Origin: Kribbella kalugense | GTDB lineage: Bacteria > Actinomycetota > Actinomycetes > Propionibacteriales > Kribbellaceae | Direction of reading: 5' to 3' | Length of the DNA: 64,000 nucleotides | NCBI RefSeq assembly: GCF_004365875.1 | Contig: NZ_SODF01000001.1 | Span: forward strand, 744,001-808,000 | In this document: piece after piece, positions 42,713 to 50,648 of the stretch | Numbering within the stretch: the stretch's first letter is position 1 | How the letters are laid out: the number at the start of each line of letters is the position of its first letter | Position numbers and translations under genes: made by a program | Notes under the pieces: generated by a model | The model's database searches: none | Told to the model about the DNA's origin: nothing | What the model saw: the letters and a program-made list of their open reading frames with translations, nothing else

Positions 42713-44068
42713 CTACTTCTCTTCGGCCAGCAGTGTCCGGCTCTGCTCCTGCAGCTTCGGGAAGATGCTCTCATCCGCCTTGTTCGTGAAGTAGGCCTCG
42801 AACTGCGGAATCATCGCGTTGGTCAGCGCGGCGCCGTTGTTGTAGATCGGGCACGGCACCAGCTCACCGCTGGTCAGGTAGTTGTTGAAGACCGAGAAGT
42901 CCACGCCCTTGGCGGTCTGCTGGTCCGACAGCGCCTTCATCGACGCGGCGATCGAGGGGAAGAGCGAGGCGTTGTACTTCGCTGCCGTGGTCTGGCACTC
43001 CTCGCTCTCCTGGTACTTGACCCACTTCCAGGTCTGGTCCGGATGCTTGCTGCCGGCCCACATGTTGTTGCCGTTGGCATTGGTCATCAACGCGCGCTTG
43101 CCGTCGGCACCGGCCGGCAGCGGAGCGGTGCCGATCTTGGTGTTCTTCAGGCCCGCGTAGGTGGCGGCTTCCCAGGTACCGCCAACGGCCATCGCGACCT
43201 TGCCGGAGCCCAGCTGCTGGCTGTTGGCCGTGGTGAACTGGTTGAGCTTCGGCGTGAACCCGTCGTTCGCAAGCGTCCTGACCAGCTGGACCGACTTGAC
43301 CACCTTCGGGTCGTTGTAGTTGAAGACGGTGGCCCACTGCTGCTTGTCCGGGATGTTGACCCCGTCGTTCGGAAGCAGCCACCCCCAGGCGTTCTGGCCG
43401 AACGGGTCACCCGTGGACTCGATGTTGCCCAGGCCGTAGGACTTCACGGTGTTGGCATTGAAGCCCGGCTGGTCGCCACGCTTGCCCGCGGCATCGACCG
43501 TCAGGTGCTTGACCATCTTCCAGAGCGTGCCGCCGCCGTCGTACGTCCAGTTGAGCGAGGCAACGTCCTTGTCGGTGTACCCGGCCTTGGCGAGCAGATC
43601 CTTGTTGTAATAAAGGGCTCCGGTGGCCCAGTCCATCGGCAGCGCGTACTGCTTGCCGTCCTTGTACTTCCAGCCCTCGGCGCCGATCGCGTACTGCCCG
43701 AGGTCCAGCTTGTCCTTGGCGATGTAGTCGTCGAGCGGCAGCAGTTGGCCCTGACCGGCGTACGACTGCAGGAACGTGACGCTGTTCATGAACGCGTCCG
43801 GGGCGTCGCCGGAGACGAACCCCGAGGTCAGCTTGGTGAAGTAGTCGCTGACGTTGTAGTTGGTGATCTTGACCTTGATGTTCGGGTTGGCCTTCTCGAA
43901 CGCCGGCACGCACTGCTGGTACGCGATCGCCTGGTCGGGCGACCAGGTCCACCAGTTGACAGTGGTCGCCTCGGTGGAGTCGCCTGAGCTACCTCCGGAG
44001 CAACCTGCCACAGCTGTGATGACCGCCGCCGTCAGTGCGGCAGCGCGGATGAATCGTGATCTTGACAC
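42713..44068 (-). CDS. Sugar ABC transporter substrate-binding lipoprotein
   Basis: 451 residues of the family 1 (MalE-type) solute-binding proteins. The lipobox TAVAGC places the lipidated cysteine at 23. Two lobes follow, with AYQQCVPAFEKANPNIKVKI, LDDYIAKDKLDLGQYAIGAEGWKYKDGKQYALPMDWATGALYYNKDLL and VAMAVGGTWEAATYAGL. Aromatic residues in the cleft suggest a sugar ligand, probably a fucosylated oligosaccharide. The GTG start follows AGGGGACTAGG. It leads into the fucosidase and follows two permeases. Confidence 0.9.
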   Translation of the reverse strand: MSRSRFIRAAALTAAVITAVAGCSGGSSGDSTEATTVNWWTWSPDQAIAYQQCVPAFEKANPNIKVKITNYNVSDYFTKLTSGFVSGDAPDAFMNSVTFLQSYAGQGQLLPLDDYIAKDKLDLGQYAIGAEGWKYKDGKQYALPMDWATGALYYNKDLLAKAGYTDKDVASLNWTYDGGGTLWKMVKHLTVDAAGKRGDQPGFNANTVKSYGLGNIESTGDPFGQNAWGWLLPNDGVNIPDKQQWATVFNYNDPKVVKSVQLVRTLANDGFTPKLNQFTTANSQQLGSGKVAMAVGGTWEAATYAGLKNTKIGTAPLPAGADGKRALMTNANGNNMWAGSKHPDQTWKWVKYQESEECQTTAAKYNASLFPSIAASMKALSDQQTAKGVDFSVFNNYLTSGELVPCPIYNNGAALTNAMIPQFEAYFTNKADESIFPKLQEQSRTLLAEEK

Positions 44069-44090
44069 CCTAGTCCCCTTTCGGAACGGG

Positions 44091-45038
44091 TTAGCGGATA
44101 CCGGTGAAGCCGATCGAGTCGACGATGCGCCGGCCGAAGAGGATGAAGATGACCAGCATCGGGAAGGCGGCGACGAGGGTCGCCGCCATCAGGCCGGCGA
44201 AGTCCGGCTGGGTCTGCGGTGAGGCCTGCTGGAAGACGCCCAGGGCAACGGTCAGTGGCCGTACGTCGGAGTTGCCGGCGATCATCAGCGGCCAGAAGTA
44301 GTCGTTCCACGCGTTGATGAAGGTCAGCAGGGCCAGCGTGGTCAGCGGCCCCTGACTCATCGGGACGGTGATCCGGAACAGCAGCCGGAACCGGCCGAGT
44401 CCGTCGATCAGCGCCGCGTCCTCGATCTCGGTCGGTAGGCCGAGCATGAACTGACGCAGGAAGAAGATGCTGAACGCCGAGAACAGCGCGCCGGGCAGGA
44501 TGAGGCCGGCGAAGGTGTTGGTGAGACCCAGGTCGTGGATCAGCACGAAGTTCGGCAGCAGGGTCATGATGCCCGGGATCATCAGCGCACTGAGGAAGAT
44601 GCCGAACACCACGTCCCGGCCGCGCCAGTGCAAGCGGGAGAAGGCGTACGCCGCGAGCAACGAGCTGAGCACCACGAGCACAGTCAGCCCGGTCGCGTAG
44701 ATGACCGAGTTCCGCAGATACAACCCCAGCTGGATGGTGGCGCCGGAACCGCCTTGCGCGACGGCCTGTTCGCGGGTCGCCAGGCCGAGGACCCGTTCGA
44801 ACGGGCCGAGGGTCAGGTCGACCGGGAGCAGCGACGACGGGTGGTCGATCAGTGAGTAGTTGTTCGACAGCGCCGTACGGAGAATCCAGTAGAACGGGAA
44901 GATCGTGACCGCGAGGAAGCCGATCAGGTAGACCCACGCGACCGTTTTGCCGATCGGCGGACGGCGGCGCTGCGACCGCCGCTCCGGCGTCCGGGGCGTG
45001 CTCCGGGCAGGGGTCACCTGGGGGAGTGTGCTCGTCAT
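44091..45038 (-). CDS. Carbohydrate ABC transporter permease (MalG type)
   Basis: 315 residues with six transmembrane segments, after an unusually long basic N-terminus (MTSTLPQVTPARSTPRTPERRSQRRRPPIGKT). The EAA loop is present as EIEDAALIDGLGRFRLLFRITVPMSQGPLTTL, which contacts the ATPase. ATG 45038 is chosen because a longer start would overlap the upstream permease. The set has no ATP-binding protein; a shared MsiK-type ATPase encoded elsewhere is the usual answer in Actinobacteria. Confidence 0.9.
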   Translation of the reverse strand: MTSTLPQVTPARSTPRTPERRSQRRRPPIGKTVAWVYLIGFLAVTIFPFYWILRTALSNNYSLIDHPSSLLPVDLTLGPFERVLGLATREQAVAQGGSGATIQLGLYLRNSVIYATGLTVLVVLSSLLAAYAFSRLHWRGRDVVFGIFLSALMIPGIMTLLPNFVLIHDLGLTNTFAGLILPGALFSAFSIFFLRQFMLGLPTEIEDAALIDGLGRFRLLFRITVPMSQGPLTTLALLTFINAWNDYFWPLMIAGNSDVRPLTVALGVFQQASPQTQPDFAGLMAATLVAAFPMLVIFILFGRRIVDSIGFTGIR

Positions 45039-45045
45039 GGTCGCC

Positions 45046-45969
45046 TCAGTTCGTGTCGGACTCGTTGGCACGCAGCAACCGCAGCTGGACGAACGTGATC
45101 GTCAGCAGCAGCACGAACAACGCCATCGACATGGTCACCGCGTAGCCGAAGTCGAACTCGGTGAAGCCCTTGGAGTAGATGTAGAGCGGCAGCACGTTCG
45201 ACGCGTTGGCCGGCCCGCCCTTCGTGGTCACGGCGACCAGGTCGAACACCTGGAACGAGCCGATCACGGTCAGCACGACCACCATCGCCATGATCGGGCG
45301 CAGCAGCGGCAGCGTGAGATAGCGGAACATCCGCGGCTCACTCGCGCCGTCGATCCGCCCGGCCTCGTAGATCTGCGGCGCGATCGTCTGCAGTCCGGCG
45401 AAGATCAGGATCGCGTTGTAGCCCATCGACTTCCACACCCCGATCAGCGACAGCGTCGGGATCACCCAGCCCTGCGAGCCGAGGAAGAGGACGTTGTGCC
45501 CGGTCAACGCCTTGACGACGATGTTGACGATGCCGAGGCCCGGGTCGAGCATCCACTGCCACACCAGCGCGGCGACGACACCGGACACCAGGAACGGCAG
45601 CAGTACGATGCCGCGGACAACGGTCGACCGGGTCAGCCGGTGCATGATGACCGCGGTTGCCAGTGACACCGCGAGCCCGAGTACGACGGAAAGTACGACG
45701 TACTCGACCGTGACGCCGAGCGACTTCCAGAAGACGTCGTCGCTGAGGAGTCGCCGGTAGTTGTCCAGTCCGGTCCACCGAGGTGGCGTCAGGATCCGGA
45801 ATCTCGTGAAACTCAGGTAAATGCCGCGAAACACCGGTACGGCGCCGAACACAATGAAGCCGACGGTGGCAGGAAGAATGAGCACGGCCGCCAAGCGCCA
45901 GTCGCCGCGATGCGCGGGTCCGGTGTTGTTCCGGCGCCGAGACGCGGTGCCGGCGGCAAGTGTCGCCAC
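45046..45969 (-). CDS. Carbohydrate ABC transporter permease (MalF type)
   Basis: 307 residues with six transmembrane segments and the EAA-type loop IYEAGRIDGASEPRMFRYLTLPLLRPIMAMVVV. N-terminal MATLAAGTASRRRNNTGPAHRGDWRLAAVLILPATVGFIVF and LLPFLVSGVVAALVWQWMLDPGLGIVN are typical of MalF partners. GTG 45969 follows GGAG. It heads the operon permease-permease-binding protein-fucosidase on the minus strand. Confidence 0.9.
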   Translation of the reverse strand: MATLAAGTASRRRNNTGPAHRGDWRLAAVLILPATVGFIVFGAVPVFRGIYLSFTRFRILTPPRWTGLDNYRRLLSDDVFWKSLGVTVEYVVLSVVLGLAVSLATAVIMHRLTRSTVVRGIVLLPFLVSGVVAALVWQWMLDPGLGIVNIVVKALTGHNVLFLGSQGWVIPTLSLIGVWKSMGYNAILIFAGLQTIAPQIYEAGRIDGASEPRMFRYLTLPLLRPIMAMVVVLTVIGSFQVFDLVAVTTKGGPANASNVLPLYIYSKGFTEFDFGYAVTMSMALFVLLLTITFVQLRLLRANESDTN

Positions 45970-46062
45970 AGTGGGGCTCCTTCGCGGACAATTCCGGGGT
46001 GTCGTTTCCAGAATTCAGTCACGCACGCGCCCTGGGTGCAACGCCGCATATCGGATGTGCGT

Positions 46063-46079
46063 TATTCGTCCGGCGAATA
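46063..46079. promoter_or_regulatory. Palindrome TATTCG-n5-CGAATA upstream of the ABC operon
   Basis: TATTCGTCCGGCGAATA, a perfect inverted repeat with a 5-nt centre, lies 94 bp upstream of the permease start and next to the LysR 3' end. Related palindromes occur upstream of the dehydratase operon at 47099 and 47176. Confidence 0.5.
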
Positions 46080-46086
46080 GCCCCGC

Positions 46087-47016
46087 TCAGTCCGGGACCG
46101 GAAGCGTGCCCGGCGGCCGATCGGCGGCGAGCACGAGATCGACGAAGGCCTGCGCCGCCCGGCTGAGCGGGCGCTCGGAGTGCCACCACAGGCCGACGTC
46201 GCGGTACAGGTGCTGGCTCGTCAGCTCGCGTACTTCGAGGCCGTCGGTGCGCACCATCGCCGCCGCCAGACTGTTGACCAACCCGATCCCGTGACCGGCC
46301 CGGACCATCGCCGCGAGCGTGGTCGGCTGGTGCGAGACGACACCCGCGGCGGGCTCGATCCGGCTCGCCTGCATCGCCGACCACGCCTCGTAGCCAAGGC
46401 TCGGGTCGCCGAGCGGGTCGCCGATCGTGATCACCGGGTACGCCGCGACCTCGTCGAGGCCTATCGAGTCCACGGCGAGCAGCGGGTGCCCCGGCGGCGC
46501 CAGTACGACGAACGGCTCCCGCCAGATACCGCGGTGGATCAGGGTGTGCTCAGCCGGCTCGGGCCGTAGCGGGCGCAGTGCGACCGCCGCTCGCCGGTCC
46601 GACAGCCAGTCGTCGATGACCTGGACGTCTCCGTCCAGTACGGCGATCTCGAGCAACGGATGCGATCGCCGCAGCTCCATCAACAGGTCCGGGAGGAACT
46701 CGGAGCTCGCGCTGGCGAAACTCGCCACGGCCAGCTTCCCGGTGAACGAGCCGGCCGTCGCCCGCATGTCGGAGACCGTGTCGTCCATCTCGGTGACGAT
46801 CCGCCGAGCCCGGGGGAGCAGGCGCTGGCCGTCGTCGGTGAGGGTGAGCGGACGCATCCGCCGTTCGATCAGCACGCAGCCGAGCGCACGCTCCAGGCTC
46901 GCGACCCGGGCGGACACCCGCGGCTGAGACAGGTGCATCCGTGCGGCCGCCCGGGCGAATCCGCCCGAGTCGACCACTTCGATCCAGGTCCGGAGCCAGG
47001 CCAGCTCGACATCCAT
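46087..47016 (-). CDS. LysR-family transcriptional regulator
   Basis: 309 residues. N-terminal winged helix-turn-helix (MDVELAWLRTWIEVVDSGGFARAAARMHLSQPRVSARVASLERALGCVLIERR) and a C-terminal periplasmic-binding-type effector domain (about 90-300, GKLAVASFASASSEFLPDLLMEL and GLEVREL). GGAGGAGG precedes ATG 47016. It lies between the ABC operon (behind it) and the divergent dehydratase-AKR-lactonase operon (in front), so it most likely regulates the fucose genes, with a sugar acid as effector. Confidence 0.9.
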   Translation of the reverse strand: MDVELAWLRTWIEVVDSGGFARAAARMHLSQPRVSARVASLERALGCVLIERRMRPLTLTDDGQRLLPRARRIVTEMDDTVSDMRATAGSFTGKLAVASFASASSEFLPDLLMELRRSHPLLEIAVLDGDVQVIDDWLSDRRAAVALRPLRPEPAEHTLIHRGIWREPFVVLAPPGHPLLAVDSIGLDEVAAYPVITIGDPLGDPSLGYEAWSAMQASRIEPAAGVVSHQPTTLAAMVRAGHGIGLVNSLAAAMVRTDGLEVRELTSQHLYRDVGLWWHSERPLSRAAQAFVDLVLAADRPPGTLPVPD

Positions 47017-47098
47017 CACGGGCTGCCTCCTCCGCAGCGGAATGATCACTTGGTTCGGACGCTACCAGTCGCGCCCGGACGGGATTCACGCGCCGGTA

Positions 47099-47187
47099 TT
47101 CGTCGGACGAAAGCACTCCATTCGTTTTTCGGCGTTGTGGTCGACCAGCCCGGCGTGCCTGAATACCTGTGCTGGATTCGTGCGAAT
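47099..47187. promoter_or_regulatory. Two operator-like palindromes upstream of the dehydratase operon
   Basis: TTCGTCGGACGAA (47099-47111) is a perfect 6+1+6 inverted repeat; ATTCGTGCGAAT (47176-47187) has 5-bp arms ATTCG/CGAAT. Both share the ATTCG half-site with the palindrome at 46063. The second lies 14 bp before the GTG start of the dehydratase. Confidence 0.5.
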
Positions 47188-47200
47188 AGAGGGGCTTCGA

Positions 47201-48400
47201 GTGGAATTCGAGCTGCCGGATGATGCGCAGGGCCTGTTGTCGCCCGCGCCGACCGATCTGGTCCCGGGCGACGAGGGCAATGTCGTCGTCTCGGTCGAGA
47301 CGTACGCGCTCGCCGTACCGCTGGCCCAACGGACCGCGGACGCGACCGCGGCGCTGACGTCATGGATCGTCCCGGTGGTCGAGATCCGCACCGCGGACGG
47401 CCGGGTCGGGACCGGTATCTCCGGGGTGCACTGTGCGCCGGAGCTGCTGTGTCAGGTGATCGATCGGTACTACGCTCCCGCGCTGCTCGGCGCGTCGTCC
47501 GAGGACATCCTCGGCACCTGGAAGCGGCTCTACTGGTTGCCGACGCACTGGATCGGCCGGGCCGGCGTCGTGCACATGGCGCTGTCGATGGTCGACATCG
47601 CGCTGTGGGACCTCGCGGCGCAGCGGGCCGGCGTACCGCTGTGGCGGTTGCTCGGTGGGTCGGCTGATCCGATCGAGACCTACAACACCGACGGCGGCTG
47701 GCTCAGCCTGAGCGTCGCTGAGGTGGTCCGCGATCTCGGTTCGCTGGTCGACCGTGGCTGGCGCCGGGTGAAGATCAAGGTAGGTTCGGAGGACTGGCGG
47801 GCGGATGCTGCCCGGGTCCGAGCCGTGCGGAAGGCGGTCGGATCGGACATCACCGTGATGGCGGACGCCAACCAGCGTTGGGATATCGCCACCGCGAAGC
47901 GGATCCTGCCGGTGCTGGCCGAGGTCGGCATGGACTGGATCGAGGAACCCGTGCACGCCGACGACCTCGCCGGGCATCAACGCCTGCAGGCCGTCGGGAC
48001 GGTGGATGTGGCGGCCGGCGAGAGTCTGTACAGCTACCACGCGTTCGCCAGCTTCATGGCCGCGGACGCCCTCCGCGTGGTCCAGCCGGACGTGACTCGG
48101 CTGGCCGGGGTGACCGAGTGGCTGCAGGTCGCTCACCAGGCCGCCGGGCACGGTCTGCGGTTGGTGCCGCATGCCGGGGACATGATGCAGGTCCATCAGC
48201 ATCTCGCCGGCGTCGTCCTCACCGAGAGTCCTCCGCTGCTGGAGTTCATCCCGTGGACGCAGGAAGTCTTCGAGCACCGCAGCGTCGTCAGCGACGGGTA
48301 CGCCGAACGCCCACAAGCTCCTGGTGCATCGACGGCAGTGACACCGCAGGCCCGGGAGAAGTGGCAGGTCAAGGGCGTCGGAATGAACTCGCATGACTGA
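47201..48400 (+). CDS. Enolase-superfamily sugar acid dehydratase (mandelate racemase-like)
   Basis: 399 residues. N-terminal capping domain, then the modified barrel with RRVKIKVG (KxK general base), metal ligands in VMADANQRWD (Asp), WIEEPVHADD (Glu) and AAGESLYSY (Glu), and VPHAGDMMQ with the second catalytic His. In this island it would dehydrate L-fuconate to 2-keto-3-deoxy-L-fuconate; other 6-carbon sugar acids are possible. GTG 47201 with AGAGGGG 6 nt upstream is the start. The reading frame runs further up without signals. It overlaps the next gene by 8 bp. Confidence 0.87.
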   Translation: MEFELPDDAQGLLSPAPTDLVPGDEGNVVVSVETYALAVPLAQRTADATAALTSWIVPVVEIRTADGRVGTGISGVHCAPELLCQVIDRYYAPALLGASSEDILGTWKRLYWLPTHWIGRAGVVHMALSMVDIALWDLAAQRAGVPLWRLLGGSADPIETYNTDGGWLSLSVAEVVRDLGSLVDRGWRRVKIKVGSEDWRADAARVRAVRKAVGSDITVMADANQRWDIATAKRILPVLAEVGMDWIEEPVHADDLAGHQRLQAVGTVDVAAGESLYSYHAFASFMAADALRVVQPDVTRLAGVTEWLQVAHQAAGHGLRLVPHAGDMMQVHQHLAGVVLTESPPLLEFIPWTQEVFEHRSVVSDGYAERPQAPGASTAVTPQAREKWQVKGVGMNSHD

Positions 48401-49364
48401 CCTGAACTTCCCGGAGATCGGTCTGGGAACGGCTGCCCTAGGCAACTTTCAGCAGGCGATCACCGACGACGACGCCATCGCGGTCGTGGATCGCGCGCTC
48501 GCGCGTGGCGTCCGCTATCTCGACACCGCGCCGCTGTACGGGCACGGTCTCGCCGAACGCAGGGTCGGCGCGGCCGTTGCGGATGTGCCGCGTGACGACC
48601 TGATCGTTTCAACGAAGGTCGGCCGGTTGCTCCGCGAGGACGCTCCGCGGGACGAATCGCAGTACCACGATGGCGTCCCGTTCTACCTGGATGTGCCGTC
48701 GGCCGGGCCGGTGTGGGACTTCAGCTACGACGGCATCCGGCGCTCGGTCGAGGAGAGTCTGGAGCGGACCGGCCTCGATCGGTTCGACATCCTGCTGCTG
48801 CATGACCCGGACAACCACCTCGCGGAGGCCGCTTCCACCGGGTACGCCGCGCTGCGCGATCTGCGGGCAGTCGGGACGGTACGGGCGATCGGCGCCGGGA
48901 TGAACAACTCCAAGCCGCTGACCCAGCTCGTCCGCGAGTGCGAACTCGACCTCGTCCTGCTCGCCGGCCGCTACACGCTGCTCGACCAGTCCTCGCTGGC
49001 CGATCTACTGCCGGCCTGTGCGGAACGGGGTACGTCGGTCGTGATCGGCGGCGTGTTCAACAGCGGAGTCCTGGTCGATCCCGCTCCCGGCGCATCGTTC
49101 GACTACATCCCGGCCGCCGACGGTGTCGTCACGAAGGCCCTCGCGATCCAGGAGGTCTGCAAGCGGTACGACGTACCTCTGGCAGCTGCTGCGTTGCGAT
49201 TCCCGTTGGCACATCCGCAGGTCCGAACAGTGCTCGTCGGCGCGCGGACGGTCGACGAGCTGGAGATGGATCTCGGCCTGTTCGAGACCGAGATCCCGGG
49301 CGCGCTGTGGGCCGACTTGCGGAGCGCAGGACTGATCGAGGCCGACGTACCGACACCGGAGTGA
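48393..49364 (+). CDS. Aldo/keto reductase (L-fucose/D-threo-aldose 1-dehydrogenase-like)
   Basis: 323 residues of the AKR family. The tetrad is visible: Asp in YLDTAPLYGHG, Tyr in the same segment, Lys in VSTKVGRLLRED, and His in LLLHDPDNHLAEA. The variant with FYLDVPSAGPVWDFSYDGIRRSVEESLERTGLDRFD is found in D-threo-aldose 1-dehydrogenases, which oxidise L-fucose to L-fuconolactone with NAD(P)+. It is coupled to the dehydratase (8-bp overlap) and followed 3 bp later by the lactonase, an order that matches the oxidative pathway. Confidence 0.85.
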   Translation: MTDLNFPEIGLGTAALGNFQQAITDDDAIAVVDRALARGVRYLDTAPLYGHGLAERRVGAAVADVPRDDLIVSTKVGRLLREDAPRDESQYHDGVPFYLDVPSAGPVWDFSYDGIRRSVEESLERTGLDRFDILLLHDPDNHLAEAASTGYAALRDLRAVGTVRAIGAGMNNSKPLTQLVRECELDLVLLAGRYTLLDQSSLADLLPACAERGTSVVIGGVFNSGVLVDPAPGASFDYIPAADGVVTKALAIQEVCKRYDVPLAAAALRFPLAHPQVRTVLVGARTVDELEMDLGLFETEIPGALWADLRSAGLIEADVPTPE

Positions 49365-49367
49365 GCC

Positions 49368-50231
49368 ATGCGAATTGACGCGCACCAGCATTTCTGGGAC
49401 CCGACGCGCTACTCGTACCCGTGGATGGACGGCGACGCGATGGATCCGGTACGGCGTGCTTTCACGCCGGACGACCTCCGCGCTGCGTTGTCGGACGGTG
49501 ATCGCACGATCCTTGTGCAGACGTTGTCGAGCCTGGCCGAGACGCAGGAGTTCCTCAGCCTGGACGCCGACTTCGTTGCCGGTGTCGTCGGGTGGGTCGA
49601 CCTGACTTCGCGTGCGGTCGGTGACGACCTGGACGAGCTGATCGACGGTCCCGGCCGGCTGGTCGGCATCCGTCACCAGGTCCACGACGAGGCCGACCCC
49701 GAGTGGTTGCAGCGGGACGACGTACGGCGTGGTCTCGCCGCCGTGCAAGACCGAGGACTGACGTACGACCTCCTGGTCCGAGCACGCGAAATCCCCGCGG
49801 CGGTCGACACCGTACGAGCGTTCCCCGAGCTGCAGTTCGTCCTCGACCACATCGCCAAACCACGCATCGCCGACGGCTCGGATCCGCTGTGGACCGAACG
49901 GCTACCGGCTCTCGCGGCCGCACCGAACCTCGCGGTCAAACTATCCGGCATGGTTACCGAAGCCGATTGGGCGAAGTGGACCGCCGAGGACCTACGTCCG
50001 TTCGTCGAACAGGTGGTGGAGTGGTTCGGCACCAACCGCCTCCTCTTCGGCTCAGACTGGCCGGTCTGCCTCCTAGCCGCCTCCTACGACGACGTGCGCA
50101 CAGCCCTCGACACAGCCCTACCGACAATGAGCCCCACCGAGAAGAACCTCCTGTACGGCGGCACCGCCGAGCGCGTGTATCACCTGATGCCCCGCCAATC
50201 ACCATCCGGATCCCCACACGTCCCCGGATAA
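49368..50231 (+). CDS. Amidohydrolase-family lactonase (L-fuconolactonase-like)
   Basis: 287 residues of the COG3618 amidohydrolases. HxH metal motif in MRIDAHQHFWDPTRYSYPW, LVGIRHQVHDEADPEWL, FVLDHIAKPRIADG and FGSDWPVCLLAASY. The group includes L-fuconolactonase and related sugar-lactonases. In this operon it would open the lactone produced by the AKR before the dehydratase acts. The last about 20 residues (PRQSPSGSPHVPG) are a flexible tail. A hairpin at 50474 is the nearest terminator. Confidence 0.87.
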   Translation: MRIDAHQHFWDPTRYSYPWMDGDAMDPVRRAFTPDDLRAALSDGDRTILVQTLSSLAETQEFLSLDADFVAGVVGWVDLTSRAVGDDLDELIDGPGRLVGIRHQVHDEADPEWLQRDDVRRGLAAVQDRGLTYDLLVRAREIPAAVDTVRAFPELQFVLDHIAKPRIADGSDPLWTERLPALAAAPNLAVKLSGMVTEADWAKWTAEDLRPFVEQVVEWFGTNRLLFGSDWPVCLLAASYDDVRTALDTALPTMSPTEKNLLYGGTAERVYHLMPRQSPSGSPHVPG

Positions 50232-50648
50232 CTCCCATCACCCGCCCGGCCCCCGATCCCCGGATCGATGGAGGGTTTTCGGCTGGGGAGCGCATGCACT
50301 TCGCGCCCTGACGTCTCCCCTCCGTCGCGCCGCCTGAGCGGGTTCCGTTCGCCGAGTCGTGGGCCTGATCCGCGCCCGCGTCGGTCCAGAGAGTGGTCGG
50401 CGTCGCGGTTTGGGGTGTCCGGCCCGGTCTGACCGATGCGCAGGGAGCCGAGACGTGGCTCGTATGGCGAGGTGGGGAGGATTCCTGCCCGCTGCGGGTA
50501 GGAGATCCTCCCCAGGTCAGGCTTTGAGGGTCAGGCGAGCCTCGGGTTCAAGCCCGCGGGTGATTGCCCAGGGCATCGGTAGCGGCTTGTTTCTCCGCTG
50601 GCCGGTTGTAGGGCGTTATCGGCGAAATAACCTGTCAGCGGGAGTGCG
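50232..50648. other. 417-bp intergenic region with a terminator hairpin
   Basis: Space between the convergent lactonase and MalT-like genes. Apart from the hairpin at 50474-50513 I see no coding signal; the frames in it have poor GC3 contrast and start/stop positions that fit noise. Confidence 0.5.
50474..50513. terminator. Terminator hairpin between convergent genes
   Basis: GGGGAGGAT-TCCTGCCC pairs with GGGTAGGAGATCCTCCCC (one mismatch, one bulge) around a short GCTGC loop. It lies between two converging genes and can serve both. Confidence 0.55.

Noticed and set aside
42713..45969. Possibility that the ABC importer is for maltose or cellobiose
   Set aside because: Binding protein and permeases cannot tell the sugar, but the operon ends in a fucosidase and the neighbouring operon fits fucose oxidation, so fucosylated sugars are preferred.
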